A stretch of DNA of 21,721 nt. Source: Dehalococcoidia bacterium (GTDB lineage: Bacteria > Chloroflexota > Dehalococcoidia > SZUA-161). The DNA lies in NCBI GenBank assembly GCA_030619685.1, contig JAUXAX010000031.1, positions 1-21,721 on the forward strand. Direction: 5' to 3'. Shown here piece after piece: positions 8,297-16,591 of this stretch; position 1 is the stretch's first letter; every line of letters begins with the position of its first letter. Under the pieces are notes generated by a model, which was given only the letters and a program-made list of their open reading frames with translations, was not told the DNA's origin and made no database searches. A program made the position numbers and the translations under genes.

Positions 8297-8359
8297 TCAG
8301 TCGGCCGTGTCGATGCCTTGGTAATGCGAGATCGTGTCTTTGCATCTCTGCTTAGCCAT
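8297..8359 (-). CDS. Possible 20-aa micro-ORF with consensus Shine-Dalgarno
   Basis: On the minus strand AAGGAGG lies seven bases before ATG 8359, and the frame runs 20 codons to TGA at 8297. The peptide begins MAKQRCKDT and is hydrophilic with one Cys. It is the best ribosome-binding site in this intergenic region. It ends just upstream of the -35 box of the acyl-CoA dehydrogenase promoter, so it is not a leader peptide inside that transcript unless a second, upstream promoter is used. It could be a real small protein, the surviving 5' end of a lost gene, or chance. I do not recognise a family. Confidence 0.35.
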   Translation of the reverse strand: MAKQRCKDTISHYQGIDTAD

Positions 8360-8471
8360 GCCGAAGCCTCCTTAGTTTGCTTTCCTTGACTGCAAATCTT
8401 CTAGCGCTATCTGGCTCTGGCCATGCCACTGCATTCTACACAGGTTGCCAAACAGGCTCCACATGCTCAAG

Positions 8472-8500
8472 TTGTATTGAAATAACCTGTGGGGTATAAT
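8472..8500 (+). promoter_or_regulatory. Promoter of dnaJ-rsmE
   Basis: TTGTAT (8472-8477), a 17-bp spacer and an exact TATAAT (8495-8500) lie 31 bp before the dnaJ ATG. No heat-shock operator was recognised, so vegetative sigma-70 expression is the simplest reading. Confidence 0.65.
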
Positions 8501-8531
8501 AAGAGATTAGCTAGAACCGAGGCTGGATGGA

Positions 8532-9656
8532 ATGGCCAATAAGCGCGACTACTACGAGGTTCTGGGCGTCGACAGGAACGCCTCTGGGGCTGAGATCAAG
8601 AAGGCGTTCAGAAAGCTGGCGATGCAGTCCCATCCTGATCGCAACAAGGATCATGGGGCTGAGGGGAGGTTTAAGGAGATCAATGAGGCCTACGAGGTTC
8701 TCAGCGATCCTGAGAAGCGCGCTGCTTATGACCGATTTGGGCATGTCGGACCCCAGGGGTTTGGTGGTCGCGGCTTCGAAGGCTTTGATTTTGGAGGCTT
8801 TGGCGACATCTTTGAAGCCTTCTTCGGGGGTATGGGTACAGCACGACGTGCTGGGCCGCGACAAGGCGACGACCTGCGTTATAGCCTCACCATTTCCTTT
8901 GAAGAGGCGGTCTTTGGCTGTGAGAAGGAGGTGGAAGTAGTACGGGCTGAGGTATGCTCGGTTTGTCATGGTACCAAACATGAGCCAGGGAGCGACCCCG
9001 AAACATGCTCCGCGTGCAATGGTACAGGGGAGGTGCGCCGGGCTCAGCGCAGCATATTTGGCCGGTTCATAAATGTAACTACCTGTAGCCAGTGCTATGG
9101 CGAAGGCAGTATCATAACCAAGCCCTGCCCTGACTGCAAAGGGCAGGGGAGGGAGCGCAAGGCGCGCAAGGTCGTCATTAAGGTGCCTCCTGGCGTCGAT
9201 GATGATATTCAGATTAGACTCAGTGGTGAAGGGGATGTTGGTAGAAACGGAGGGTCTCCGGGGAACCTTTATGTTACTCTTTCGGTGCGAAAGCATAAGT
9301 TGTTTGAGCGAGATGGTGACCACATCCTGTATGAATTGCCGATAAACTTCGCTCAGGCGGCTCTGGGAGATGAGGTGGAGATACCAACCCTGGATGACGG
9401 GTTTACCCTGAAGATACCCGCCGGTTGTCAGAATGGCAGGCTCTTCCGCCTCAAGGAAAAGGGTGTCCCCCACCTCCGTGGTCACGGTCGCGGCGACCAA
9501 CTGGTCAGGGTTCATGTGGTAACACCCCAATCTCTGGATGATAAGCAGCAGAGACTATTTAAGGAGCTGGCGAAAAGCCTGGGGCAGGCAACGCTGCCCC
9601 ACGAGGACAAGAGTTTCTTCGATAGGATCAAGGATACCTTCGGGGGTGGAGCCTGA
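8532..9656 (+). CDS. dnaJ: Chaperone protein DnaJ (Hsp40)
   Basis: This is a cytosolic type I J-protein co-chaperone that stimulates the DnaK ATPase and holds unfolded clients. The J domain occupies residues 1-70 with HPD at 34-36. A Gly/Phe-rich linker follows at about 73-105. The zinc-binding region has four C-x2-C-x-G-x-[GK] repeats with cysteine pairs at 142/145, 159/162, 185/188 and 199/202; the first repeat ends in Lys rather than Gly. The C-terminal client-binding domains follow, and the total of 374 aa is standard. ATG 8532 gives the canonical N-terminus. dnaK and grpE are not adjacent; rsmE lies 84 bp downstream on the same strand, an association seen in many bacteria, often with prmA between them (absent here). 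Confidence 0.97.
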   Translation: MANKRDYYEVLGVDRNASGAEIKKAFRKLAMQSHPDRNKDHGAEGRFKEINEAYEVLSDPEKRAAYDRFGHVGPQGFGGRGFEGFDFGGFGDIFEAFFGGMGTARRAGPRQGDDLRYSLTISFEEAVFGCEKEVEVVRAEVCSVCHGTKHEPGSDPETCSACNGTGEVRRAQRSIFGRFINVTTCSQCYGEGSIITKPCPDCKGQGRERKARKVVIKVPPGVDDDIQIRLSGEGDVGRNGGSPGNLYVTLSVRKHKLFERDGDHILYELPINFAQAALGDEVEIPTLDDGFTLKIPAGCQNGRLFRLKEKGVPHLRGHGRGDQLVRVHVVTPQSLDDKQQRLFKELAKSLGQATLPHEDKSFFDRIKDTFGGGA

Positions 9657-9740
9657 AGGTGTGGAATACACTGGTTCCTGATAGTGCATATAGACCCTCG
9701 TGACATCCCTGGACTGAAAAGAGGCTGGGGTTTACTGAGT

Positions 9741-10481
9741 ATGTACCGCTTTTTCCTTCCCGAGGACTGCATCACCCAGAGCATGGTTGTTATCAGCGGG
9801 AGGCTGGTTCACCGGCTACGTAACGTGCTTAGACTGGGGGCAGGGGATCACATTGTTATCCTTGACAACAGTGGGTGGGAGTATGAGGTAGAGCTCAGAG
9901 CGGTTGGTGGCGGGCTCGAGGGAGTAATCATCCACAAGGCTGTGGCTGCAGGTGAGCCTCGAACCAGGATCACGCTGTATCAGGCGCTGCTCAAGGGAAG
10001 CAATTTCGAGTTCGTTCTCCAGAAGTGTACGGAGATCGGTGTTGCCGGCTTTGTCCCCATGGTCTGCGAGCGGTGCGTGGCAGGCGAACCCAACAGTAAT
10101 CGGCTTGGTCGCTGGCGGAGGATCATCCTCGAGGCGGCGCAGCAATCCAGGCGAGGCAAGCTGCCTGTTTTACATAACGTGACCCGGTTCAGGGAGGCTT
10201 GCGAGTCGGCAACAGGGGTCTCCCTGTTGCCCTGGGAGGGGGAAAAGGTGAGGGGCATCGGCGGTGTCCTGAGGAGCCTTCCCAAAACGGAGAACGCCAC
10301 CGAGGTCAGCATCTTTGTCGGCCCTGAGGGTGGATTCTCCGCTGAGGAGGAGGAATTTGCCCGAAGTTGCGGAATCGGGCCTGTAAGCTTGGGGAGCCGT
10401 ATACTGAGGGCTGAGACCGCTGGGTTGGTAGCGGCTGCTGTCATACTTTACGAATTCGGCGAGCTGAACGGTGGCTCTTAG
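9741..10481 (+). CDS. rsmE: 16S rRNA (uracil(1498)-N3)-methyltransferase RsmE
   Basis: This SPOUT-class, SAM-dependent enzyme methylates U1498 of 16S rRNA in the small ribosomal subunit. From the chosen start, an N-terminal PUA-like domain (MYRFFLP...) is followed by the knotted SPOUT domain with EAAQQSRR at 131-138, GPEGGFS at 194-200 and LGSRILRAETA at 217-227, the family's SAM-binding signature. The length is then 246 aa, normal for RsmE. The frame is open further upstream to a GTG at 9684, but family members start at M-x-R-F-F, so ATG 9741 is preferred even though its ribosome-binding site is weak. It is probably cotranscribed with dnaJ, and its stop is only 14 bp from the convergent DUF3795-like gene. 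Confidence 0.95.
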   Translation: MYRFFLPEDCITQSMVVISGRLVHRLRNVLRLGAGDHIVILDNSGWEYEVELRAVGGGLEGVIIHKAVAAGEPRTRITLYQALLKGSNFEFVLQKCTEIGVAGFVPMVCERCVAGEPNSNRLGRWRRIILEAAQQSRRGKLPVLHNVTRFREACESATGVSLLPWEGEKVRGIGGVLRSLPKTENATEVSIFVGPEGGFSAEEEEFARSCGIGPVSLGSRILRAETAGLVAAAVILYEFGELNGGS

Positions 10482-10495
10482 AAAACAGCAATAAT

Positions 10496-10912
10496 CTATA
10501 GCTTAAACTCTCCTTTGAAGTATTTGCTCTTTACGCTTTTCGCCTTGGTTTCCGCCCATGCCTCCAACCCCATCTTCTTGATTAGACATAGATTGAAGAC
10601 CTTGGTATTGTGCGGCAGCAGGGATGCTTTGTCCGCATAGGGATGAAGATGGTCACAGGGAAAATCGGAGCAGTCACAACAAAAATCGATACCTTTCCCC
10701 TCGGTGCATTTGTAGACACTACACGGTTCATTTATATTGAGAAAAGGTATCGTTCCCCTTTCGTTGCGACATCCCTGACAGCTTGCCTGTTCCACAGGAA
10801 TACCCATATTATGAGAAATCTTTGTTCTAAGCCCTTCGTCCGCGCGTGCTAGATATACCGGACAGTTGAAGCAATCCAGTCCACAGGATGCAGTCATGTG
10901 TCTGTAATCCAT
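10496..10912 (-). CDS. DUF3795-like cysteine-rich protein
   Basis: This small protein of 138 aa carries 12 cysteines. They include an N-terminal CGLDCFNCP block (Cys10, 14, 17), a CQGC pair (45, 48), Cys64 and Cys69, and a CCDC...C cluster (78, 79, 81, 86). The CGLDC-x2-C start and the spacing match what I know of DUF3795 proteins, common in anaerobic bacteria and archaea and of unknown function. The arrangement suggests metal or Fe-S binding, which is an inference. The start at 10912 is supported by AAGGAGGT six bases upstream. A TATACT at 10949-10944 could be its -10 box, with no clear -35. Confidence 0.8.
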   Translation of the reverse strand: MDYRHMTASCGLDCFNCPVYLARADEGLRTKISHNMGIPVEQASCQGCRNERGTIPFLNINEPCSVYKCTEGKGIDFCCDCSDFPCDHLHPYADKASLLPHNTKVFNLCLIKKMGLEAWAETKAKSVKSKYFKGEFKL

Positions 10913-10943
10913 GAGACCTCCTTCAATCTCTACTTATCCCGTG

Positions 10944-10949
10944 AGTATA
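10944..10949 (-). promoter_or_regulatory. Possible -10 box for the DUF3795-like gene
   Basis: TATACT on the minus strand lies 31 bp upstream of ATG 10912. No convincing -35 hexamer is found at the correct distance, so the call is weak. Confidence 0.3.
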
Positions 10950-11087
10950 CAGCAAAGTCCCTGCATTGCCTATAGAACTCTCAATGTGGCTCACGGTCTC
11001 CGTGATTACTCCAGAATGGGGGGCGAAGCAAAGGAAGGATTGTTATCTGGGAATTGAGCACTCGAAGCTGCCTTTCAATAGGTCGAG

Positions 11088-11522
11088 TTAGAGTCGTCTC
11101 TGCATTTTTGTGTGCTTGATGTTGGCTTCCCAGAAAGGCAGGCCTGATTCCTCAAAGCCGCATGACCTATAGAATTCAACAACTCCATGTTGGGCATGGA
11201 GGACTACTTGCTCTACCTGCTTGTTCCTTAGTTCTTTATTCAGAAAGGAAATAATCCTCCTTCCGATTCCTTTGCGGCGGAAAGCTTCTGTGACAGCCAT
11301 TCTCTCTAGTTTTGCTTGATTGTCAGCCAAGAACAGAACCCTGGCAGTGCCGATGACTTGCTCTCCATCCTTGACCACAATATGCAGTGCTTCCTGGTCG
11401 CGGCCATCGAACACCAGGTCTTCTGAGATACCTTGCTCCTCAACGAACACCTGCCTCCTCACATCGAAGGCACCTTTCAAGTCTCTACCGCTTGCCACCA
11501 GTTTATAGGTAAGGTCATCCAT
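11088..11522 (-). CDS. GNAT-family N-acetyltransferase
   Basis: This is a single-domain GCN5-related acetyltransferase using acetyl-CoA; the acceptor is unknown. The N-terminal block R-x-V-F-V-E-E-Q-G (around residues 23-31) with D-x-x-x-H following is typical of the ElaA-like and YjcF-like subgroup. Motif A, with the R-x-x-G-x-G pyrophosphate loop, is at 82-87 (RRKGIG), and the C-terminal motif B region reads VEFYRSCGF at 115-123. ATG 11522 gives 144 aa and a natural N-terminus; a TTG five codons upstream would also be possible. The gene lies 175 bp upstream of the DUF3795-like gene on the same strand, with no evidence of a shared operon. It is divergent from livG. Confidence 0.88.
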   Translation of the reverse strand: MDDLTYKLVASGRDLKGAFDVRRQVFVEEQGISEDLVFDGRDQEALHIVVKDGEQVIGTARVLFLADNQAKLERMAVTEAFRRKGIGRRIISFLNKELRNKQVEQVVLHAQHGVVEFYRSCGFEESGLPFWEANIKHTKMQRRL

Positions 11523-11678
11523 GAAGGCGCTCACCAAGTCGTTGATGGTACGAGCCTCTCTCTTGTCTCGTCCGTGTACACCATATCCTGCTCTCGTACA
11601 TCATAATCAGCTTGTTTCCATAGCGCAAGGCGCTCTCCGTTCGGAGTTGAAAGAGCGTCGCGGCGAAATACATCTCAT

Positions 11679-11707
11679 TTGCAACGCAGGGAGCCTTATG
11701 CCATAAT
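11679..11707 (+). promoter_or_regulatory. Promoter of the livGFHM operon
   Basis: TTGCAA (11679-11684), a 17-bp spacer and CATAAT (11702-11707) lie 52 bp before the livG ATG. The -35 hexamer is identical to that of the livK promoter (16650-16655). Just upstream are small competing inverted repeats (11631-11657) that could be an operator. Confidence 0.55.
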
Positions 11708-11759
11708 ACTTCCAGCATAGGTTCACAGATTGCGCCATCATTTTCTGCCTGGTGACAGG

Positions 11760-12536
11760 ATGAAAGAGCCTGATCATATCCTCGAAATACGAGACGTAGT
11801 CAAGGACTTCGACGGGGTCAGAGCGGTCAACCGCTGCTCCTTTCAGGTGCGGCGCGGCACCATCACAGGGCTGATCGGCCCCAACGGGGCGGGCAAGACC
11901 ACGCTCTTTAACCTGATCACTGGTTTCTTGCAGTGCACGAGCGGCCAGATCTTCTCTGAAGGAAGGCGGATAGATGGACTCGCTCCCCATAAGGTCTTTC
12001 GCCAGGGGATCGTGCGCACCTTCCAGATACCCCGGGAACTGAGGCGGATGACCGTCCTGGAGAACCTGATGGTGGTGCCCAGTCAGCAAGCGGGGGAGCG
12101 CATTTGGAGCGCGTGGCTGCTTCCCTGGCGAGTCAAGCGTCAAGAGAGGGAGATCGAGGCACGGGCGGTGGAGGTCTTACGCTTCGTAAACCTGCTGGAC
12201 CTGATCGACGAGTATGCGGGCAACCTCTCTTCGGGGCAGAAGAAGCTGCTGGAGCTGGCTAGAACGTTGATGGCCGAACCTCACTTGGTCCTATTGGACG
12301 AACCCGGTGCCGGGGTGAACCCCACCCTGATGAACCAATTGGTTGAATACATCCGCAGGTCCTGCAAAGAAAAGCACCTCACCTTTCTGCTCATCGAGCA
12401 TGATATGGACCTGGTGATGCGCCTGTGCAACCCCATTATCGTCATGAGCAATGGCGAGATTATCGCGGAGGGCTCGCCTGAGGAAGTACAGCAGGATCAG
12501 CGGGTGTTGCAGGCCTATCTAGGCGGGCCGAGTTGA
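11760..12536 (+). CDS. livG: Branched-chain amino acid-type ABC transporter ATP-binding protein LivG
   Basis: This is one of the two cytoplasmic ATPases powering a Liv-type importer. Walker A GPNGAGKTT is at residues 40-48, the Q-loop Gln at about 89 (in RTFQIPRE, typical of LivG), the signature LSSGQ at 156-160, Walker B LVLLDE at 176-181, and the switch His at 214. The length of 258 aa is typical. ATG 11760 is preferred: the frame stays open upstream to a TTG at 11730, but those residues are not family-like. The stop overlaps the livF start by one base (TGATG), so translation is coupled. Substrates of this family include branched-chain amino acids, amides, urea and aromatic acids, so the cargo is not fixed by sequence. 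Confidence 0.95.
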   Translation: MKEPDHILEIRDVVKDFDGVRAVNRCSFQVRRGTITGLIGPNGAGKTTLFNLITGFLQCTSGQIFSEGRRIDGLAPHKVFRQGIVRTFQIPRELRRMTVLENLMVVPSQQAGERIWSAWLLPWRVKRQEREIEARAVEVLRFVNLLDLIDEYAGNLSSGQKKLLELARTLMAEPHLVLLDEPGAGVNPTLMNQLVEYIRRSCKEKHLTFLLIEHDMDLVMRLCNPIIVMSNGEIIAEGSPEEVQQDQRVLQAYLGGPS

Positions 12537-13240
12537 TGAGCCTACTGCAGGTCCGCGAGGTCGTGTCCGGCTACGGCGAGACAGAGATACTTCATGGGGT
12601 GTCTATCGCCGTGGATGAGGGGGAAATCGTCACCATTATCGGGCCCAACGGCTCGGGGAAGTCCACTCTGCTGAAGACCATCGTTGGGTTGGTGGAGGCC
12701 AAGAAAGGCCAGGTCAGTTTCCGGGGGGAGGATATCACCGGCGTGGCGCCCGAGTCGATCGTGCGCAAGGGCATCTGTTACGTTCCTCAGTCCAGCAACG
12801 TCTTTCCCTCCCTTACTGTCCACGAGAACCTTGAGATGGGAGCCTTTGTGCGCACCGACGACTTTCGACCGCGGATAGCGGAGATATATGATCTTTTCCC
12901 GGACCTGGCCGAGAGGCCCAGGGAGAGGGCGGGGAGGTTGTCCGGCGGGCAGCGACAGATGCTGGCTTTGGCCCGAGCCTTGATGTTAGACCCTGTCCTG
13001 CTGCTCTTGGATGAGCCCTCAGCGGGGCTCGCTCCCAACCTGGTGACATTGGTGCTTGAGAAGATTCTCGGGATTAACAGGACTGGTGTGGCTATCGTCT
13101 TGGTAGAACAGAATGCCCATCAGGCACTGAAGCTCTCCAGCCGGGGTTATGTCCTGGCTTCGGGGCAGAACCAGCTCGAGGATCGCGGCGAAAGGCTTCT
13201 GGAGAATCCAGAGGTCGCACGGCTCTACCTCGGACGATAG
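12536..13240 (+). CDS. livF: Branched-chain amino acid-type ABC transporter ATP-binding protein LivF
   Basis: This is the second ATPase of the importer, partner of LivG. Walker A GPNGSGKST is at residues 36-44, the Q-loop in YVPQSSNVFP at 82-91, LSGGQ at 135-139 and Walker B LLLLDE at 155-160. The switch position reads VEQN (Gln192) instead of His, which is normal for LivF. The length of 234 aa is typical. The ATG at 12536 shares its A with the livG stop codon. A TTG one codon upstream is also in frame but unlikely. livH follows after a 10-bp gap. Confidence 0.95.
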   Translation: MSLLQVREVVSGYGETEILHGVSIAVDEGEIVTIIGPNGSGKSTLLKTIVGLVEAKKGQVSFRGEDITGVAPESIVRKGICYVPQSSNVFPSLTVHENLEMGAFVRTDDFRPRIAEIYDLFPDLAERPRERAGRLSGGQRQMLALARALMLDPVLLLLDEPSAGLAPNLVTLVLEKILGINRTGVAIVLVEQNAHQALKLSSRGYVLASGQNQLEDRGERLLENPEVARLYLGR

Positions 13241-13250
13241 GAATGTGGCA

Positions 13251-14255
13251 ATGCTCGAGCAGGTAGCCCACCGCTTGCCGCTGCGCGTGACCGTTGGCCG
13301 CACAGTGCTGGCAGTCGTGCTGCTGGTGCTCGTTCTCGCTTTCCTCTCAATCATCAAGATGAACCTCGTGGTCAATGGCCTGTTCTTGGGGACGATCATC
13401 GGCCTCGGCGCCATTGGCCTCTCAATGGTGTACGGTATCCTCAAGTTCGCTCACATCGCCCATGGCGACTTCATGACCTGGGGCGCCTACATCGCGTTCT
13501 TCCTGCTGGGGACCCTCCTCCCCCACAGTACTGGCTTCGGACCCTTCACGTTCGGCTATTCCCTGTTGATTGCGCTTCCTCTGACTATGCTGGCCGTGGT
13601 GGCCACAGCACTCATATTAGACAGATTAATATACAGGCGCTTGCGGCGCCGGGGCGTGAGCATGGTGGTGCTGGCCATGACATCGCTTGGCGTGGCCATC
13701 GCGCTGCGTGGCCTTGTCCAGGTCATCTGGGGTGGGGGTACGGAGCAGTATCCCCGGCTATCCAAGCTCTTCTACCAGCTTCCAATGGGAGTACGGATTC
13801 CGCCGGACTGGATATTCATTGGAGCATTAACGGTGATCCTGGTGTTGGCCCTCTACCTGTTCCTTACCCGCAGCAAGATGGGCAAGGCCATGCGGGCTAC
13901 CTCGGACAATCTGGAGTTGGCCCGGGTCAGCGGCATCAACACGGAGCGCATTATCTGGTGGACCTGGGCTATAGGTGCTGCACTGGCGGCCACAGCGGGA
14001 GTTCTGCTGGCGGTCTTTCAGGCTCAGCTTTTTCCCATCATGGGTTGGCGGATTCTGATCCCACTCTTCGCCGCGGTGATCGTGGGCGGCATCGGGAATC
14101 CCTATGGGGCGCTGGCAGGTGCCCTAATCATAGGGGTCACTGCCGAGGTCTCTACCCAGTGGATCACCCCGGCCTATAAACCTGCCATCGCCTTCGGAAT
14201 CATGATCATTACGCTCCTTTTGCGCCCAAGGGGGCTTTTTGGGGTGAGAGACTGA
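13251..14255 (+). CDS. livH: Branched-chain amino acid-type ABC transporter permease LivH
   Basis: This integral membrane permease forms half of the translocation channel with LivM. It is highly hydrophobic over most of its length, with the family's N-terminal block LGAIGLSMVYGILKFAHIAHGD and the cytoplasmic coupling region MGKAMRATSDN...A followed by the conserved GI-x-x-E-R (late half). ATG 13251, with an AGGA about nine bases upstream, gives 334 aa, somewhat above the typical 290-310 because of a longer N-terminal cytoplasmic or first-helix extension. The same frame is open upstream inside livF, but that part is an overlap artefact. The stop overlaps the livM start by one base (TGATG). Confidence 0.94.
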   Translation: MLEQVAHRLPLRVTVGRTVLAVVLLVLVLAFLSIIKMNLVVNGLFLGTIIGLGAIGLSMVYGILKFAHIAHGDFMTWGAYIAFFLLGTLLPHSTGFGPFTFGYSLLIALPLTMLAVVATALILDRLIYRRLRRRGVSMVVLAMTSLGVAIALRGLVQVIWGGGTEQYPRLSKLFYQLPMGVRIPPDWIFIGALTVILVLALYLFLTRSKMGKAMRATSDNLELARVSGINTERIIWWTWAIGAALAATAGVLLAVFQAQLFPIMGWRILIPLFAAVIVGGIGNPYGALAGALIIGVTAEVSTQWITPAYKPAIAFGIMIITLLLRPRGLFGVRD

Positions 14256-15250
14256 TGGAAGGCATCGTTGGCTACATCACGGGTTATGCGATCATGGCAG
14301 GCATCTACGCCATCTTTTCCCTGGGACTCAACGTGCATTGGGGTTTCACCGGCCTGTTCAACATCGGCATCGCCGGCTTCTTCGCCCTGGGTGCATACAC
14401 GGCAGCGCTGCTCACCACCCCCGCGCCAAACCCCGTATTCTTCGAAGATTTCAAGTTCGGGGGTGACCTACCGGCACTCATAGGTGTTGGCGACCTGTGG
14501 TTTGTCGTGGCCTTGCTCGGGGCAGGAGCTGCCTGTGGGCTTCTGGCCTTGATTATTGGCTCCATAACCCTCAGATTGAGGGAGGACTATCTGGCTATTG
14601 CTACGCTGGGCATTGCTGAGAGCGTCCGCCTCATCTTCCTCAACGAGAGGTGGCTGGCCAACGGCTCAAAGGGTCTGTACCGCATCCCGAGGTTCATGGG
14701 AGACCTGGTCTCCCCCGAGAACTACGATTACCTGTACATAGGAGTGGTGATAGTCGTACTCGTTATCCTGTACATAGCTGTGGAACGGGTCATCAAATCT
14801 CCCTGGGGAAGGGTGCTCAAAGCTATTCGAGAGGACGAAGTGACTACTGCGGCCAGCGGCAAGAATGTGTTCAGCTTCAAGCTCCAGTCATTCATACTGG
14901 GAGCGGTAATCATGGGTATCGGCGGTGCCCTGTACGCCCACCACATACGCTTTGTCGGGCCCTCGACCTTCGATCCCCTGCTGGCTACCTTCGTCATCTG
15001 GGCAATGCTGATGGTGGGAGGCAGTGGCAATAATAGGGGGGCGATCCTGGGCGCCTTTGTGGTATGGGGTATCTGGACCGGGACTCAGTTCCTACCGGGT
15101 TTCCTTTCCGACCCCAACTTCCGTTTTGTCATGATCGGAGTGCTCATCGTGGCCGCTATCCTGCTGCGACCCGGCGGTATCCTTGGGGAAGAGCGAAGGA
15201 TATCACGGCACATTGAGCGACCGGCGGGGGCTGCCCGCCCCGAGCCATAG
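14255..15250 (+). CDS. livM: Branched-chain amino acid-type ABC transporter permease LivM
   Basis: This is the second permease subunit, heterodimer partner of LivH. It shows the typical start GYAIMAGIYAIFSLGLNVHW, the GLFNIGIAGFFALGAYTAA block, LREDYLAIATLGIAES, and a coupling region LKAIREDEVTTAASGKN. It has multiple hydrophobic segments and 331 aa, a normal length. The ATG at 14255 uses the last base of the livH stop codon. It is the last gene of the plus-strand liv operon; an 11-bp inverted repeat spans its stop codon (15224-15269). The C-terminal tail after RPGGILGEERR is short and charged. Confidence 0.94.
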   Translation: MEGIVGYITGYAIMAGIYAIFSLGLNVHWGFTGLFNIGIAGFFALGAYTAALLTTPAPNPVFFEDFKFGGDLPALIGVGDLWFVVALLGAGAACGLLALIIGSITLRLREDYLAIATLGIAESVRLIFLNERWLANGSKGLYRIPRFMGDLVSPENYDYLYIGVVIVVLVILYIAVERVIKSPWGRVLKAIREDEVTTAASGKNVFSFKLQSFILGAVIMGIGGALYAHHIRFVGPSTFDPLLATFVIWAMLMVGGSGNNRGAILGAFVVWGIWTGTQFLPGFLSDPNFRFVMIGVLIVAAILLRPGGILGEERRISRHIERPAGAARPEP

Positions 15251-15269
15251 AGAGATAAGCAGCCCCCGC
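15224..15269. terminator. Inverted repeat between convergent livM and livK
   Basis: GCGGGGGCTGC (15224-15234) and GCAGCCCCCGC (15259-15269) are exact reverse complements separated by 24 nt. The left arm is inside the end of livM and the right arm lies beyond its stop. The bases after the right arm are pyrimidine-rich (TTCTACTCCTC) but not a T-tract. It may end transcription from both sides. Confidence 0.45.
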
Positions 15270-15319
15270 TTCTACTCCTCAAGGCCTGCTTCAACCACAG
15301 CGAGCTTTGCTATCTTTGC

Positions 15320-16561
15320 CTAGGGTAGCTCGAACCGACCGGTCGAGACAATCTCCCCGTTCTCGTCGATCTTCCAGATCGCGATGGTGGTGAAGACATC
15401 GCCGTTCTCGTCGAAGTCCTGTGAGCCCCCAGCGCCCTCGTAGTTGATATCCTCTCCCGCTGCGATGAGCTCGAGCGCCCGCGAGATGCTGTCAACACCG
15501 GGCCCAACCACCTCGCCCGGCGGGTTGGCGACGTCGCGCAGCGCGTCCCTGATCGCGGCGCTGTCGGTAGTGGTGCCGGCCTTCTCCGCAGCCAGCGCCA
15601 TCAGTACCACTGCATCGTAGGTCGTAGTCCGATATGGAAGTTGAGACGCTTTACCCCAAGCAGCTACCCACATCTCCTCGAAGTCGAGCTGGACTTCTGT
15701 GACATTAGCGCCTGCCACTGTTCCGTAGGTACCTTCCAGGTGCTCCACTCCCACCGCCCTATTCATGTCGGGCGACATAGTACCGTCACAGAAGAGGAAG
15801 GTGTCAATGTAGGCACCCTCTATGGCCTCACGGAGGTAGGTCTCAGCGCTCTCGGGGTAGCTCAGGGCTAACAGAACATCGGGATTACCCGCGGTTGCCA
15901 GGCTAAGCTCCGAGGCGTAGGTGGGCACCACCATCTCGTGGGGTACCAGCTCCAGGACTGTGCCGCCCGCCGCTTCGTAGTTTGTCGCGAAGGCGTCAGC
16001 CAGCCCCTGGCCGTAGGCGTTGTTGACGTACAGTGCCGAGGCGGTCTGGTAGCCCAGCTCCAGCGCGAGCCTTGCCAAGACTGCGCCCTGGGCTTTGTCA
16101 CCGACGGTGGTCCGGAAGAGAAAGTCATTGTCCTCCAGCACCGATACGCCCGGGTTGGTGGAGGCTGCCGTAATCTGGAGAATGCTGTTGGGCACGGTCA
16201 CCGAGTTCGCCACAGCGATGGTGACTCCGCTGGAGAGAGCGCCCACGATCACTGCAACGTTGTCGATGTCAACTAGAGCACGGGCAGCGTCAACGCCCTG
16301 AACAGGACTTGTGCCGGTGTCGCGTACGACGATGGTCACATCAGCACCTAGTATTCCTCCGGCCTGATTGATATCGCCTACGGCCATATGGGCTGCGGTG
16401 ACGTGGGATGGCCCGTAGTCTGAGAGGTCGCCCGTGAGAGAGCTGAGTTGCCCGATCGCGAGAGGACCCTCCTCTTCCTCTTCGCACGCTGTTGCTGCGA
16501 CCAAGGTCAGCACCATGACGAGCGCGAGCAAGATGCAGGCAGTTCCCTTGAGTTTTGACAT
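15320..16561 (-). CDS. livK: Liv-type substrate-binding lipoprotein (LivK/periplasmic binding fold type I)
   Basis: This is the extracytoplasmic solute receptor for the importer encoded by livGFHM. A lipoprotein signal peptide (residues 1-25: KLKG, hydrophobic core, then A-T-A before Cys26) is followed by an acidic linker EEEEEG. The mature part is a type I periplasmic binding protein, recognisable by IGQLSSLTGDLSDYG, the GG-x-x-G-A region, and VIVGALSSGVTIAVA near 105-120. The length of 413 aa is typical. ATG 16561 has AAGGAGGG at a good distance. The gene is on the opposite strand, convergent with livM, and has its own promoter. Pairing with this transporter is inferred from proximity. The ligand is not readable; it could be an amino acid, amide or organic acid. 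Confidence 0.93.
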   Translation of the reverse strand: MSKLKGTACILLALVMVLTLVAATACEEEEEGPLAIGQLSSLTGDLSDYGPSHVTAAHMAVGDINQAGGILGADVTIVVRDTGTSPVQGVDAARALVDIDNVAVIVGALSSGVTIAVANSVTVPNSILQITAASTNPGVSVLEDNDFLFRTTVGDKAQGAVLARLALELGYQTASALYVNNAYGQGLADAFATNYEAAGGTVLELVPHEMVVPTYASELSLATAGNPDVLLALSYPESAETYLREAIEGAYIDTFLFCDGTMSPDMNRAVGVEHLEGTYGTVAGANVTEVQLDFEEMWVAAWGKASQLPYRTTTYDAVVLMALAAEKAGTTTDSAAIRDALRDVANPPGEVVGPGVDSISRALELIAAGEDINYEGAGGSQDFDENGDVFTTIAIWKIDENGEIVSTGRFELP

Positions 16562-16591
16562 GTTGCCCTCCTTTCTTTATTGTGTCCGAGA

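Larger units (their letters stand above)
8196..8531. other. Intergenic region with divergent promoters and a micro-ORF
   Basis: This 336-bp stretch separates the starts of the acyl-CoA dehydrogenase (minus) and dnaJ (plus). It holds the dehydrogenase promoter (8255-8284), a 20-codon minus-strand micro-ORF with a perfect ribosome-binding site (8297-8359) and the dnaJ promoter (8472-8500). No CIRCE element (TTAGCACTC-N9-GAGTGCTAA) is present. Confidence 0.7.

Noticed and set aside
8196..8531. CIRCE heat-shock operator upstream of dnaJ
   Set aside because: Neither TTAGCACTC nor its inverted partner occurs near the dnaJ promoter.
8511..9530. 339-codon minus-strand frame opposite dnaJ
   Set aside because: DnaJ is unambiguous in the plus strand; the antisense translation shows no family features.
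12536..13240. Missing switch histidine in LivF (Gln192) as evidence of an inactive ATPase
   Set aside because: VEQN at this position is normal for the LivF family.
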